A DNA stretch of 64,000 nt, from contig JBBRQV010000001.1 of assembly GCA_038225955.1 (NCBI GenBank), positions 22,360-86,359 of the forward strand, given 5' to 3'. The translations under genes and the position numbers were made by a program. Within the stretch, counting starts at the first letter, position 1. Every line of letters starts with the position of its first letter. Below, piece by piece: positions 45,160-53,081 of this stretch. A model generated the notes under the pieces. It was not told the origin of the DNA. It was given only the letters and a program-made list of their open reading frames with translations, and ran no database searches. This stretch comes from JAFDZO01 sp038225955. Its GTDB lineage: Bacteria > Bacteroidota > Ignavibacteria > Tepidaquicellales > Tepidaquicellaceae.

Positions 45160-46026
45160 ATGCCAAGAATAATTAAATCCGGTCTCATTCAGATGTCACT
45201 GCCTATGACCGAAGGCGAAGGTAGTATCAAACAAATTGTGGATTCAATGGTTAACAAACACATTCCATACATTGAAGAAGCAGGAAAGCAAGGTGTACAG
45301 ATCTTATGTTTACAGGAAATTTTTAATACGCCATACTTCTGTCCCGGACAGGATAAAGCATGGTACGAATCCGCCGAGCATATGCCGGGACCAACGGTTG
45401 AAACGATGCAGGCCTATGCAAAAAAATATTCGATGGTTATCATCGTTCCTATTTATGAAAAAGAGCAGGCAGGATTTCTATATAACTCCGCCGCTGTTAT
45501 CGATGCTGACGGAACTTACCTCGGTAAATATAGAAAGAATCATATTCCTCACACATCAGGTTTCTGGGAAAAGTTTTTCTTTAAGCCGGGTAATTTGGGC
45601 TACCCTGTTTTTCAAACAAAGTATTGCAAAGTTGGTGTGTATATTTGTTACGATAGACATTTTCCTGAAGGCGCAAGAATTTTAGGTCTTAACGGAGCAG
45701 AGATTGTTTACAATCCCTCTGCAACTGTTGCAGGCTTATCACAATATTTGTGGAAGCTCGAGCAGCCTGCGCACGCAGCAGCAAATGGATATTTCATGGG
45801 ATGCATTAACAGAGTTGGTATTGAAAAACCATGGAACTTAGGAAAGTTCTACGGCTCATCATACTTCGTTGATCCGCGCGGACAAATTTTTGCATGCGCA
45901 TCAGAGGATAACGATGAATTATTAGTCGCTGAGTTTGATTTAGACATGATTGAAGAAGTACGCTCAACATGGCAGTTCTATAGAGATAGAAGACCTGAAA
46001 CATATGGTAAGATAACGGAGCTTTGA
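45160..46026 (+). CDS. Beta-ureidopropionase (N-carbamoyl-beta-alanine amidohydrolase)
   Basis: A 288-residue nitrilase-superfamily enzyme. The catalytic triad is Glu in LCLQEIFNTPYFC (about 52), Lys in GKYRKNHIP (about 126) and Cys in GVYICYDRHFPEGAR (about 163). It hydrolyses N-carbamoyl-beta-alanine to beta-alanine, ammonia and CO2, step three of reductive pyrimidine breakdown. Position next to dihydropyrimidinase and PreT/PreA supports this over other nitrilase activities. An inverted repeat begins directly after its stop codon. Confidence 0.93.
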   Translation: MPRIIKSGLIQMSLPMTEGEGSIKQIVDSMVNKHIPYIEEAGKQGVQILCLQEIFNTPYFCPGQDKAWYESAEHMPGPTVETMQAYAKKYSMVIIVPIYEKEQAGFLYNSAAVIDADGTYLGKYRKNHIPHTSGFWEKFFFKPGNLGYPVFQTKYCKVGVYICYDRHFPEGARILGLNGAEIVYNPSATVAGLSQYLWKLEQPAHAAANGYFMGCINRVGIEKPWNLGKFYGSSYFVDPRGQIFACASEDNDELLVAEFDLDMIEEVRSTWQFYRDRRPETYGKITEL

Positions 46027-46434
46027 TAGTATAAAGTAGAAGGTATAAAGATTTATTTATGCATGATTATAAAAAACTTAACGTTTGGAAGGAATCGATT
46101 GAGTTAATAACGAACATTTATAAAACTACAAATAAATTTCCTTCTACGGAAAAATTTGGTTTAATAAGCCAGATAAATCGCTGTTCAGTTTCAATTGCCT
46201 CTAATATTGCGGAAGGTGCCGGAAGAAATACAGCCGGGGAATTCAGACAATTTTTAGGAATAGCAAAAGGTTCATGCTATGAATTAGAAACACAATTAAT
46301 AGTTTCAAAGAACCTGGGATATATTTCAAATGAATAATTAAATAATTTAATTGAAAAATTAGAATATGTTCAAAAAATGACACACAACTTAATCAAAAGC
46401 TTAAAGTAGTTTCTTTATACATTCTACTTAATAC
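46027..46434 (+). mobile_element. IVS-like unit A: four-helix-bundle gene between inverted repeats
   Basis: A left repeat at 46029-46050 and a right repeat at 46413-46434 are inverted copies matching at 20 of 22 positions (TATAAAG, then AAGTAGAA on the left). Between them lies only a four-helix-bundle gene with an in-frame stop. The left repeat starts right behind the beta-ureidopropionase stop codon. The layout recalls 23S rRNA intervening sequences, which encode this protein family between pairing ends. Confidence 0.6.
46059..46409 (+). pseudogene. Four-helix-bundle (S23/IVS) protein gene with in-frame TAA
   Basis: The first 92 residues (MHDYKKLNVWKESIELI ... QINRCSVSIASNIAEGAGRN ... SKNLGYISNE) are those of the four-helix-bundle family found in 23S rRNA intervening sequences. 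A TAA at 46335-46337 stops the frame. The same frame then continues with LNNLIEKLEYVQKMTHNLIK and a TAG at 46407, giving the usual length of about 117 codons. So a single nonsense change separates it from an intact gene. The shortened product lacks the last helix. Confidence 0.8.
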
Positions 46435-46451
46435 TTAATACTTAATACTTA
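46425..46451 (+). repeat. Tandem TACTTAA repeat
   Basis: The 7-bp unit TACTTAA is repeated about 3.9 times between the right inverted repeat of unit A and the preT start. Confidence 0.75.
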
Positions 46452-46461
46452 TCACAAAAAT

Positions 46462-47781
46462 ATGAGTGAATTTAACCGTCCAGCAAACGAACAGGAGTTC
46501 GAGCAAAACTTTGCGCAGATAAAACCTTTAATGAATAAAACCGAAGCTTACTACGAAAGCTCGCGATGTCTATTCTGCTACAACGCTCCATGCGTTGAAG
46601 CATGTCCGACACATATAGATATTCCTTTATTCATAAGGCAAATTAATACAGAAAATATTGTCGGCGCAGCGCGTACAATTTATGATTCAAATTATTTCGG
46701 TAATGCTTGCGGCAAAGTTTGTCCGACTGAAGTTTTATGCGAAGGCGCATGTGTGTATAATCATCAGGATGTTAAGCCGATTGAAATCGGACGCTTGCAG
46801 AACTATTCCACTTCGAAAGCTATTGCAGACGATATAAAATTTTATACTCCGGCAAAAAATAACGGGAAGAAAGTCGCTATTATAGGTTCCGGTCCTGCAG
46901 GTATTGCATGTGCATGTGAACTAAGAAAAGCAGGTGTGCACGTTGATATATATGAAGCAAAATCAAATCCAACCGGATTAACTGTTAACGGAATCGCTCC
47001 ATATAAAATTACTAATAAAGAAGTTTTAGAAGAGCTTGCATACCTTCAAACTCAATTCGGATTTAATATTTTATATAGCTCACCTATAATGTCTAAAGAT
47101 GATATCAATAGATTAGAAAAAGAGTATGATGCAATTTTTATCGGAGTAGGAAACGGAGAAACATCTAAACTTGGTATTCAGGGAGAAGATAGGGCGAATG
47201 TTCATGGAGCTGTTGAGATAATTGAACATCTTAGAAGGGATCATTATAAAGTTGCTATCGGGCAAAAAGTAATTGTACTTGGAGGCGGTAATACTGCAAT
47301 GGATGCTGCATCAGAATCAGCCCGAATGGGCTGTCCCGATGTTACGCTTGCTTACAGACGTTCGAAAGAAGAAATGGGAGCTTATCACTTTGAGTATGAT
47401 CTTGCAAAAGATGTTGGAGTGAAGGGACTGTTCAATGTGGCTCCGGTAGAATTTTACGGTAACGGAAAAGTAACCGGAATAAAGTTTATTAAGACAAAAA
47501 CTGAAAACGGTAAGGTTGTAAATATTCCCGGAAGTGAATTTGTACTTGAGTGCGATATGGTTATAATGGCAACGGGACAAAAAGGCCATGATTATCTTTT
47601 TGATAGTATTTCAAATTTCGAAGTGAATGGTACAAAAGTAGTAGCTAACAACTACCAAACTTCAAACCCAAAATACTTTACAGGCGGTGACTGCCTAAAT
47701 GGCGGAGCGGAAGTTGTTAACGCTGCGTATGAAGGTAAACATGCAGGAATTGCTATATTGTCGTTTCTCGGAGTTCGTTAA
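46462..47781 (+). CDS. preT: NAD-dependent dihydropyrimidine dehydrogenase subunit PreT
   Basis: A 439-residue GltD-like flavoprotein. The N-terminal cysteine motifs for two [4Fe-4S] clusters are CLFCYNAPCVEACPTHIDIP and CGKVCPTEVLCEGACV. The FAD site is KVAIIGSGPAGIACACELRK and the NAD site VIVLGGGNTAMDAASESARM; the C-terminal FAD segment is YFTGGDCLNGGAEVVNAAYE. It passes electrons from NADH to PreA for reduction of uracil or thymine. A four-helix-bundle unit now separates it from preA, with which it normally lies side by side. Confidence 0.94.
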   Translation: MSEFNRPANEQEFEQNFAQIKPLMNKTEAYYESSRCLFCYNAPCVEACPTHIDIPLFIRQINTENIVGAARTIYDSNYFGNACGKVCPTEVLCEGACVYNHQDVKPIEIGRLQNYSTSKAIADDIKFYTPAKNNGKKVAIIGSGPAGIACACELRKAGVHVDIYEAKSNPTGLTVNGIAPYKITNKEVLEELAYLQTQFGFNILYSSPIMSKDDINRLEKEYDAIFIGVGNGETSKLGIQGEDRANVHGAVEIIEHLRRDHYKVAIGQKVIVLGGGNTAMDAASESARMGCPDVTLAYRRSKEEMGAYHFEYDLAKDVGVKGLFNVAPVEFYGNGKVTGIKFIKTKTENGKVVNIPGSEFVLECDMVIMATGQKGHDYLFDSISNFEVNGTKVVANNYQTSNPKYFTGGDCLNGGAEVVNAAYEGKHAGIAILSFLGVR

Positions 47782-48222
47782 TCGTTATTCGTTATTTGAT
47801 ACTATGAGCAAATCTTACTTTGAATTAGATGTTTGGATTAAGTCCCGGGAGTTAGTCAGTTTTATTTATGAATTAACAAAAACTTTTCCTAAAGAGGAAC
47901 AGTATGTTCTAGTAAATCAAATTAGAAGATGTTCTATTTCTATTCCATCAAATATTGCTGAGGGGTGTGGCAGACAGACACCAAAAGATTCGATTCATTT
48001 TTTTTATATAGCGCGGGGTTCTCTTTATGAATTAGAAACACAGCTTTATTTAGCGTTTGACCAAAAATATATTTCGCAGGAATTACTTGATGATTCGTTC
48101 AGCAGAATAACTTCCTGCAAGCAGTTAATAAACGGCTTTATAAATTACTATAGAACTCAAATTAAATAATTTTTAGTTGTTTGATTTAATTCGAACAACG
48201 AATAACAAATAACTAATAACGA
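47777..48222 (+). mobile_element. IVS-like unit B: four-helix-bundle gene between inverted repeats
   Basis: CGTTA-rich sequence at 47777-47801 and its inverted partner at 48198-48222 match at about 20 of 25 positions. They enclose an intact four-helix-bundle gene. The left end overlaps the last bases of preT and the right end stops 2 bp before preA. Same layout as unit A, but with different terminal repeat sequence. Confidence 0.55.
47804..48169 (+). CDS. Four-helix-bundle protein (S23/23S-IVS family)
   Basis: A 121-residue protein starting MSKSYFELDVWIKSRELV. An earlier ATG at 47699 lies inside preT in another frame and is rejected. The family signature QIRRCSISIPSNIAEGCGRQ and the later ARGSLYELETQLYLA are clear. 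Members are encoded in 23S rRNA intervening sequences, and a related protein (Avd) binds RNA in diversity-generating retroelements; here no reverse transcriptase or variable repeat is seen. It is intact, unlike the copy at 46059. Confidence 0.9.
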   Translation: MSKSYFELDVWIKSRELVSFIYELTKTFPKEEQYVLVNQIRRCSISIPSNIAEGCGRQTPKDSIHFFYIARGSLYELETQLYLAFDQKYISQELLDDSFSRITSCKQLINGFINYYRTQIK

Positions 48223-48224
48223 CA

Positions 48225-49559
48225 ATGGACTTAAGTGTAAATTTTGCAGGAATAAAATCTCCTAACCCTTTTTGGTTAGCATCGGCGCCGCCGACAAACT
48301 CAGGCTACCAGATAATGAAAGCCTTCGATCAGGGATGGGGCGGAGCAGTTTGGAAAACTTTAGGCGTGCCTGTTATAAACGTATCAAGCAGATACGGGGC
48401 AGTAAACTACCGCGATAACAGAATGGTCGGCTTCAATAATATTGAGCTTATCACTGATAGACCTTTAGCAGATAACCTTCGTGAAATAGAAGAGGTAAAA
48501 AAATATTTTCCAAACCACGCAGTGATTGCATCACTCATGGTAGAAACACGTGAACAGTGGCATCAGATTGTAAAAGATGTTGAGAATGCAGGAGCAGACG
48601 GTATAGAATTAAATTTCGGCTGCCCGCATGGAATGTGTGAACGCGGCATGGGCTCGGCAGTTGGTCAGGACCCGAAAATTTTACAGCTTATTGTCGGATG
48701 GGTAATGGAAGTCGCAAAGATTCCCGTGATTGTAAAACTTACCCCGAATATTTCTCACATTGAAGATCCTGCCATTGCTGCAAAAGCAGGCGGCGGAAAT
48801 GCAGTATCGCTTATCAATACAATTCAAAGTATTGTCGGGCTCGATATAGATAATTTTAATGCTTACCCTAACGTAGACGGTAATAGCACAAACGGCGGTT
48901 ACTGCGGACCTGCAGTGAAACCGATTGCGCTTAACATGGTAAAGAATGTTGCAAAGATTCCGGATTTTAATTTACCCATATCCGGAATTGGCGGTGTGGA
49001 AAACTGGCGTGATGCAGTTGAGTTTGTATTGCTCGGCGCAGGAACAGTTCAGGTTTGTACTGCTGTAATGCATTACGGTTTTGCAATTATAAGAGAAATT
49101 ACTTCGGGTTTTGAACAGTACATGGTTGATAAAGGATTTAATACAGTTGATGAAATGATTGGACGCGCATTGCCAAACGTAAAGACGTGGGAGAACCTTA
49201 ACCTTAAATATAAAATTGTTGCTGATATAGATGAATCAAAATGTATCGGATGTCAGCTTTGTTACATTGCTTGCGAAGACGGAGCCCATCAGGCAATCGG
49301 ACTTGCAGATGATTTAGCAAACAGAAAACCATACATCATTGAAGAAAATTGTGTAGGCTGCAACTTATGTTCACTCGTTTGTCCTGTAGAAAATTGTATT
49401 TCAATGGTTCGCAGAGATGACGGTAAAGAGCATATTACATGGAAGGAAAGAACAGTTAACGATGATGTTCCAACTACATTCGATGATCAGCGCGGCGGCG
49501 GCGTAGGACATTACATTCCTGAACCGAGGGAAGCAATTGCATATAGACTGAAGGATTAA
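48225..49559 (+). CDS. preA: NAD-dependent dihydropyrimidine dehydrogenase subunit PreA
   Basis: A 444-residue FMN enzyme that reduces uracil or thymine to the 5,6-dihydro form. It has a dihydroorotate-dehydrogenase-like barrel (FAGIKSPNPFWLASAPPTNS, ELNFGCPHGMCERGMG with the active-site loop, VIVKLTPNIS, LPISGIGGVENWRDAVEFVL). A C-terminal ferredoxin domain carries two [4Fe-4S] motifs (CIGCQLCYIAC and CVGCNLCSLVCPVENC). Length and order match bacterial PreA. It works with PreT and catalyses step one of the pathway. Confidence 0.95.
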   Translation: MDLSVNFAGIKSPNPFWLASAPPTNSGYQIMKAFDQGWGGAVWKTLGVPVINVSSRYGAVNYRDNRMVGFNNIELITDRPLADNLREIEEVKKYFPNHAVIASLMVETREQWHQIVKDVENAGADGIELNFGCPHGMCERGMGSAVGQDPKILQLIVGWVMEVAKIPVIVKLTPNISHIEDPAIAAKAGGGNAVSLINTIQSIVGLDIDNFNAYPNVDGNSTNGGYCGPAVKPIALNMVKNVAKIPDFNLPISGIGGVENWRDAVEFVLLGAGTVQVCTAVMHYGFAIIREITSGFEQYMVDKGFNTVDEMIGRALPNVKTWENLNLKYKIVADIDESKCIGCQLCYIACEDGAHQAIGLADDLANRKPYIIEENCVGCNLCSLVCPVENCISMVRRDDGKEHITWKERTVNDDVPTTFDDQRGGGVGHYIPEPREAIAYRLKD

Positions 49560-49572
49560 AAAATTAATAGCT

Positions 49573-50517
49573 ATGACATTTTGGGATATAATTAAAAAGA
49601 CACTTGAGAAAGTGGGAACACCTTTAACTCCAAAAGAAATTTGGGAAAGAGCAAATGAGTTAGGAACCGTTGGTTCATTTAAAACCACAGGAAAAACACC
49701 ATGGGCTACTATAGGAGCATATTGTTATACGGATATTATAAACAAAGGAAACCATTCTACTGTTATTCAGTTTGGTGAAAGACCCGCCAGATTTTTTTTA
49801 AGAGAAAAAAGTGCTACTCTTAATATTGAAAAACTCAGAATAGATGATTCAAAAAATCAACAAAGTATCTCTAAGTTTAAAGAAAGGGATCTTCATTCAT
49901 TACTTGTAGCTTTTGCTTTTTCAGATAGTCATTTCAAAGCTCATTTAAAAACAATATATCACGAAAGCTCTAAAAAGAAACAAAAGGGAGAAAATGAATG
50001 GTTGCATCCAGACATTGTTGGTGTTTACTTCCCATCAAAAGATTTTAAACCTGAAACTCTGGAGATGCAAAAACATCTCTCAATCAATACCATAAAAATA
50101 TTTTCGTTTGAAGTTAAAATTAATATAAGTTTTAATAATTTACGTGAATATTATTTCCAAGCTGTCTCTAATTCGAGTTGGGCAAACGAAGGATATTTGG
50201 TTGCACATAAGATTGATGATGACCCGTCTTTAAGAGACGAGCTTAGAAGATTGAATAACGCTTTTGGAATAGGTCTAATTGAACTTAACTCTGAAAATAT
50301 ATATGAGTCCGAAATTATTTTACCAGCCAAAGTTAAAACAGAATTAGATTGGAGTACTGTTGATAGGTTGGTTTCAGAAAACAGTAATTTTAAAAACTTT
50401 TTAGAAATAATAAGTGCTGACAGAAGAGTAAAACAAATTGAAAGTGAATTTGATACAGTTTTAGATGAAGAACAGTTGAAAATATTAATTAAAGATAAAT
50501 CTATTCTAAAAACATAA
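49573..50517 (+). CDS. HARE-HTH protein with PD-(D/E)xK-like nuclease domain
   Basis: A 314-residue protein. Residues 1-75 form a HARE-HTH winged-helix domain (FWDIIKKTLEKVGTPLTPKE, then WATIGAYCYTDI, then ARFFLR). The C-terminal part carries EWLHPDIVGVYF (Asp at about 147) and IFSFEVKINIS (E-x-K at about 180), the spacing of a PD-(D/E)xK nuclease core. HARE-HTH domains are known from restriction and DNA-modification contexts and from eukaryotic ASXL proteins. This suggests a solitary restriction-like enzyme or DNA-binding regulator. No methylase is adjacent. It follows preA by 13 bp. Confidence 0.75.
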   Translation: MTFWDIIKKTLEKVGTPLTPKEIWERANELGTVGSFKTTGKTPWATIGAYCYTDIINKGNHSTVIQFGERPARFFLREKSATLNIEKLRIDDSKNQQSISKFKERDLHSLLVAFAFSDSHFKAHLKTIYHESSKKKQKGENEWLHPDIVGVYFPSKDFKPETLEMQKHLSINTIKIFSFEVKINISFNNLREYYFQAVSNSSWANEGYLVAHKIDDDPSLRDELRRLNNAFGIGLIELNSENIYESEIILPAKVKTELDWSTVDRLVSENSNFKNFLEIISADRRVKQIESEFDTVLDEEQLKILIKDKSILKT

Positions 50518-50518
50518 C

Positions 50519-51016
50519 ATGACTCACAAAGAAAACCTATTCAACGTAATAGAAAAAGAAATTGAATTAGTAAAAACTCTCTCTTCAAAAGTTACGAGTG
50601 AAATACTTTCATATACTCCGCAGGAAGGAATGCGAACAACTCTGGAAGTTATGCAATACCTTACGTGGTGCAGCGCTTCAACAATAACTTTTTTTCTTTT
50701 AAACGACCCGTCTAAAGCAAAAGAGAATTACATGAAGTTTATGGAGAATGCTAAATCAGTTACGCTTGAAGATTTTAAGGAAAAAATGGATGCCCAGCTT
50801 ACAATTGTTAAAGACTGTTTTGATAAAATTTCTGACGAAGATTTAATTACCAAAGAAGTTGAGCTTCCATGGAAAGAGCCGATGATACTCGGACAGGCAA
50901 TTATGGAAACCACAGTGAAGTGGCTTACAGGTTACAAAATGCAGTTGTATATTTACATGAAACAAAACGGAATTAAACTTGATACCGGCGATTGCTGGAT
51001 ATACACGGAAGAATAA
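50519..51016 (+). CDS. DinB-like four-helix protein
   Basis: A 165-residue helical protein (TLEVMQYLTWCSASTITFFL, EDFKEKMDAQLTIVKDCFDK, GQAIMETTVKWLTGYKMQLY). The pattern of helices and the terminal W-TGYKMQLY-YMKQNG segment resembles the DinB/YfiT superfamily of putative metal-dependent thiol transferases. The usual three-His metal site is not clear, so activity is uncertain. It begins 1 bp after the HARE-HTH gene and ends 3 bp before the next gene. Confidence 0.7.
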   Translation: MTHKENLFNVIEKEIELVKTLSSKVTSEILSYTPQEGMRTTLEVMQYLTWCSASTITFFLLNDPSKAKENYMKFMENAKSVTLEDFKEKMDAQLTIVKDCFDKISDEDLITKEVELPWKEPMILGQAIMETTVKWLTGYKMQLYIYMKQNGIKLDTGDCWIYTEE

Positions 51017-51019
51017 ATT

Positions 51020-51271
51020 ATGCTGGACCAATTATCAAAACTGGAGGATGGCGTAAGCTCATCTTCAATGGATGAAGAAAAGAAAGCTGAAATCTTAGCT
51101 GATATAGATGCGTTAAGATTAGAATTTATATCTTCAAATGAAATCTCACACCCATTTAAAAAAGCATTTAATACATTAAGGAAGTCTATTCTTGAGTTTG
51201 AAAAAGACCATCCAACTCTTACAAAGAACGTGAATGAAATTTCTACAATGCTTTCAAACATGGGAATATAA
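51020..51271 (+). CDS. DUF4404-like small protein
   Basis: An 83-residue helical protein. The end FEKDHPTLTKNVNEISTMLS followed by NMGI is the pattern of the DUF4404 family, whose function is unknown. It is last in a run with the HARE-HTH and DinB-like genes. Its final base abuts the stop of the convergent deaminase gene, leaving no room for a terminator. Confidence 0.75.
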   Translation: MLDQLSKLEDGVSSSSMDEEKKAEILADIDALRLEFISSNEISHPFKKAFNTLRKSILEFEKDHPTLTKNVNEISTMLSNMGI

Positions 51272-51814
51272 CTACCACTTCTTTTTATTTGTTTTGCCGA
51301 ACTCTTGAAAAAGTTTGCCTGACTCTTCTCTCAGAACGACTTCCGATTTGATTTCGCGATTATCATTTGGCAAGCAAACCATTTCGTATGGTTTCATATC
51401 AACTACACCCCATTCCGTCATATCTTCCTTCGTCGCTCCATAATAAATATGCTTTATGTTTGCAAAGAAACATGCAGCAAAGCACATTGGGCAAGGCTCA
51501 CCGTTTGTATATAGCTCGCAACCTTCAAGCCAATTTGTACCGAGAGTTTTACAAGCATCCCGTATTGCATTTATCTCGCCATGAGCAGTTGCATCATTTG
51601 TGGAGTGTGTTGAATTATACCCTTTTCCTACAACAACTCCGTTTTTTACTACAACAGCGCCGAACGGATAATTTCCGTTATCAACTGCAGTCTTTGCAAG
51701 CTCTATTGCCATTTTAATATAATTCTCATTCTCTTCTATTGAGTGTTCTGTTTGCGCGTTTACCTTAAATGATAAAGAAAGAATTAATAATAAAGTTAAC
51801 ACTAATGTTTTCAT
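51272..51814 (-). CDS. Exported cytidine/guanine deaminase-like protein 1
   Basis: A 180-residue zinc deaminase of the CDA superfamily preceded by a clear signal peptide (LVLTLLLILSLSFKVNAQT). Zinc and catalytic residues are in HGEINAIRDAC and EPCPMCFAACFF. The downstream FANIKHIYYGATKEDMTEWG and the KPYEMVCLPNDNREIKSEVV end fit guanine deaminase/tRNA-deaminase relatives. Export is unusual, since these enzymes are normally cytoplasmic. It lies 15 bp after its paralogue at 51830, with which it is probably cotranscribed. The substrate is likely a free base or nucleoside. Confidence 0.87.
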   Translation of the reverse strand: MKTLVLTLLLILSLSFKVNAQTEHSIEENENYIKMAIELAKTAVDNGNYPFGAVVVKNGVVVGKGYNSTHSTNDATAHGEINAIRDACKTLGTNWLEGCELYTNGEPCPMCFAACFFANIKHIYYGATKEDMTEWGVVDMKPYEMVCLPNDNREIKSEVVLREESGKLFQEFGKTNKKKW

Positions 51815-51829
51815 AGAATATTTTAAGTT

Positions 51830-52348
51830 TTATTTTGCTTTCCAGTTTTGAAAAACTTTAACAGCTTCTTCTCTGAGTATTATTTCTGATTTAATATTTT
51901 TTTCGCTATTAGGGAGGCATACTTGGCTAAACAAATCCTGGTCAATTCCGAAAGACATTATATCCTCTTTAGAAGCTGCGTAATATATATTTTTTATGTG
52001 AGCCCAATAGGCAGCCCCGAAACACATAGGACAGGATTCCCCGTTAGTATATAAATCGCATCCTGTCAAATCTATTGTGCCAAGATTTTTGCACGCATCA
52101 CGGATAGCATTAATTTCTCCATGTGCAGTTATATCATTCACTGCATAAGAATTATTGTAACCTCTGCCTACTACAACACCATCCTTTACAATTACACATC
52201 CGAAGGGCCAGCTGTTTTGATTAACAGCTTCAACGGATAAATCAATTGCCATATGCATAAATTTCTTTTTATCTTCATCCGATGTCTGAGCTCGTAAATA
52301 TAATGATTGAAATAAAATTGTTGCAAGAACAACAAGAAATGTTTTCAT
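51830..52348 (-). CDS. Exported cytidine/guanine deaminase-like protein 2
   Basis: A 172-residue paralogue of the deaminase at 51272, with its own signal peptide (FLVVLATILFQSLYLRAQT). The metal motif is HGEINAIRDAC and ESCPMCFGAAYW; the Pro before the first zinc Cys is replaced by Ser, but both Cys remain. Tandem duplication with divergence of the C-terminal half (DIMSFGIDQDLFSQVCLPNS) suggests different substrate preference. It lies downstream of the alpha/beta hydrolase on the same strand. Confidence 0.87.
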   Translation of the reverse strand: MKTFLVVLATILFQSLYLRAQTSDEDKKKFMHMAIDLSVEAVNQNSWPFGCVIVKDGVVVGRGYNNSYAVNDITAHGEINAIRDACKNLGTIDLTGCDLYTNGESCPMCFGAAYWAHIKNIYYAASKEDIMSFGIDQDLFSQVCLPNSEKNIKSEIILREEAVKVFQNWKAK

Positions 52349-52380
52349 TGGAATATTTTTAATTGGTGGATGCTTTCAGA

Positions 52381-53079
52381 TTAGCTAAAAAAAACGGAGA
52401 TTTCACGGGCTAAAATTTCCACTTTCATTTTTTCTATCGGGTGCTCTGTATCAGAAAAAATAAAAAGTCTGCCGTTTTTTAATTTCCCTGCTGCGTTTGC
52501 AGTCTCTTCAATAGTTACCATAGTATCTTTATCACCTACACTTACTAAAATTTCTTTTTCAATTTTCTCTAACACTTCATCAGTAAGCACAGGCTTCTTC
52601 CCTAAATCAATCATCATCTCCGCTGTTTTATTTAAAACTGTTTTCCAGTTAGCAGATGTCTCTTGTGGAGAATGTCTTTTCTCCAGTAATTTTGCAAAGG
52701 CAGGGATTTTATCTTCTATCTTTTTTGGATTCAGCATCTTCGATTCCTTCAACGATGTCTCTTCATCCCATACAAACTTAGTTGCTGTTGTGAATATTTT
52801 ATTTACTTTATTCTTATGTTGACTTGCAATGTATAGCGCAACGTATCCACCCATACTGTAACCAAAGACATCAATGTTCTCTAATTTATTTTTCTCTAAG
52901 AATTTTAAAACATCATCTGCAAAAAGCTCAATGCTAAATTTTTCTTGTGGAATTTTCTCGCCGCCGTGCCCTGAAAAATCCAAAGTATAAATCTCATACC
53001 TATCCTTCAATTCTTCTTTAAGCTTGTCAAACTGACTCGCTGCACCAATAGCTCCATGTAATAATAAAAGCTTCTTCAT
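52381..53079 (-). CDS. Alpha/beta-fold hydrolase
   Basis: A 232-residue hydrolase. The oxyanion segment is LLLHGAIGAAS, the nucleophile Ser is in DVFGYSMGGYVALYIA (about residue 87), the acid lies near VSVGDKDTMVTIEETA and the catalytic His in FSDTEHPIEKM. Size and motifs match small esterase/MenH-like proteins. The substrate is unknown. It starts 2 bp after the prfC stop, so the two are likely cotranscribed. Confidence 0.88.
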   Translation of the reverse strand: MKKLLLLHGAIGAASQFDKLKEELKDRYEIYTLDFSGHGGEKIPQEKFSIELFADDVLKFLEKNKLENIDVFGYSMGGYVALYIASQHKNKVNKIFTTATKFVWDEETSLKESKMLNPKKIEDKIPAFAKLLEKRHSPQETSANWKTVLNKTAEMMIDLGKKPVLTDEVLEKIEKEILVSVGDKDTMVTIEETANAAGKLKNGRLFIFSDTEHPIEKMKVEILAREISVFFS

Positions 53080-53081
53080 AT

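Noticed and set aside
47699..47803. Upstream start of the four-helix-bundle gene inside preT
   Set aside because: The extra residues are an out-of-frame reading of the preT 3' end; the family begins at MSKSYF (47804).
46027..48222. A diversity-generating retroelement based on the Avd-like four-helix-bundle genes
   Set aside because: No reverse transcriptase, template repeat or variable repeat was found.
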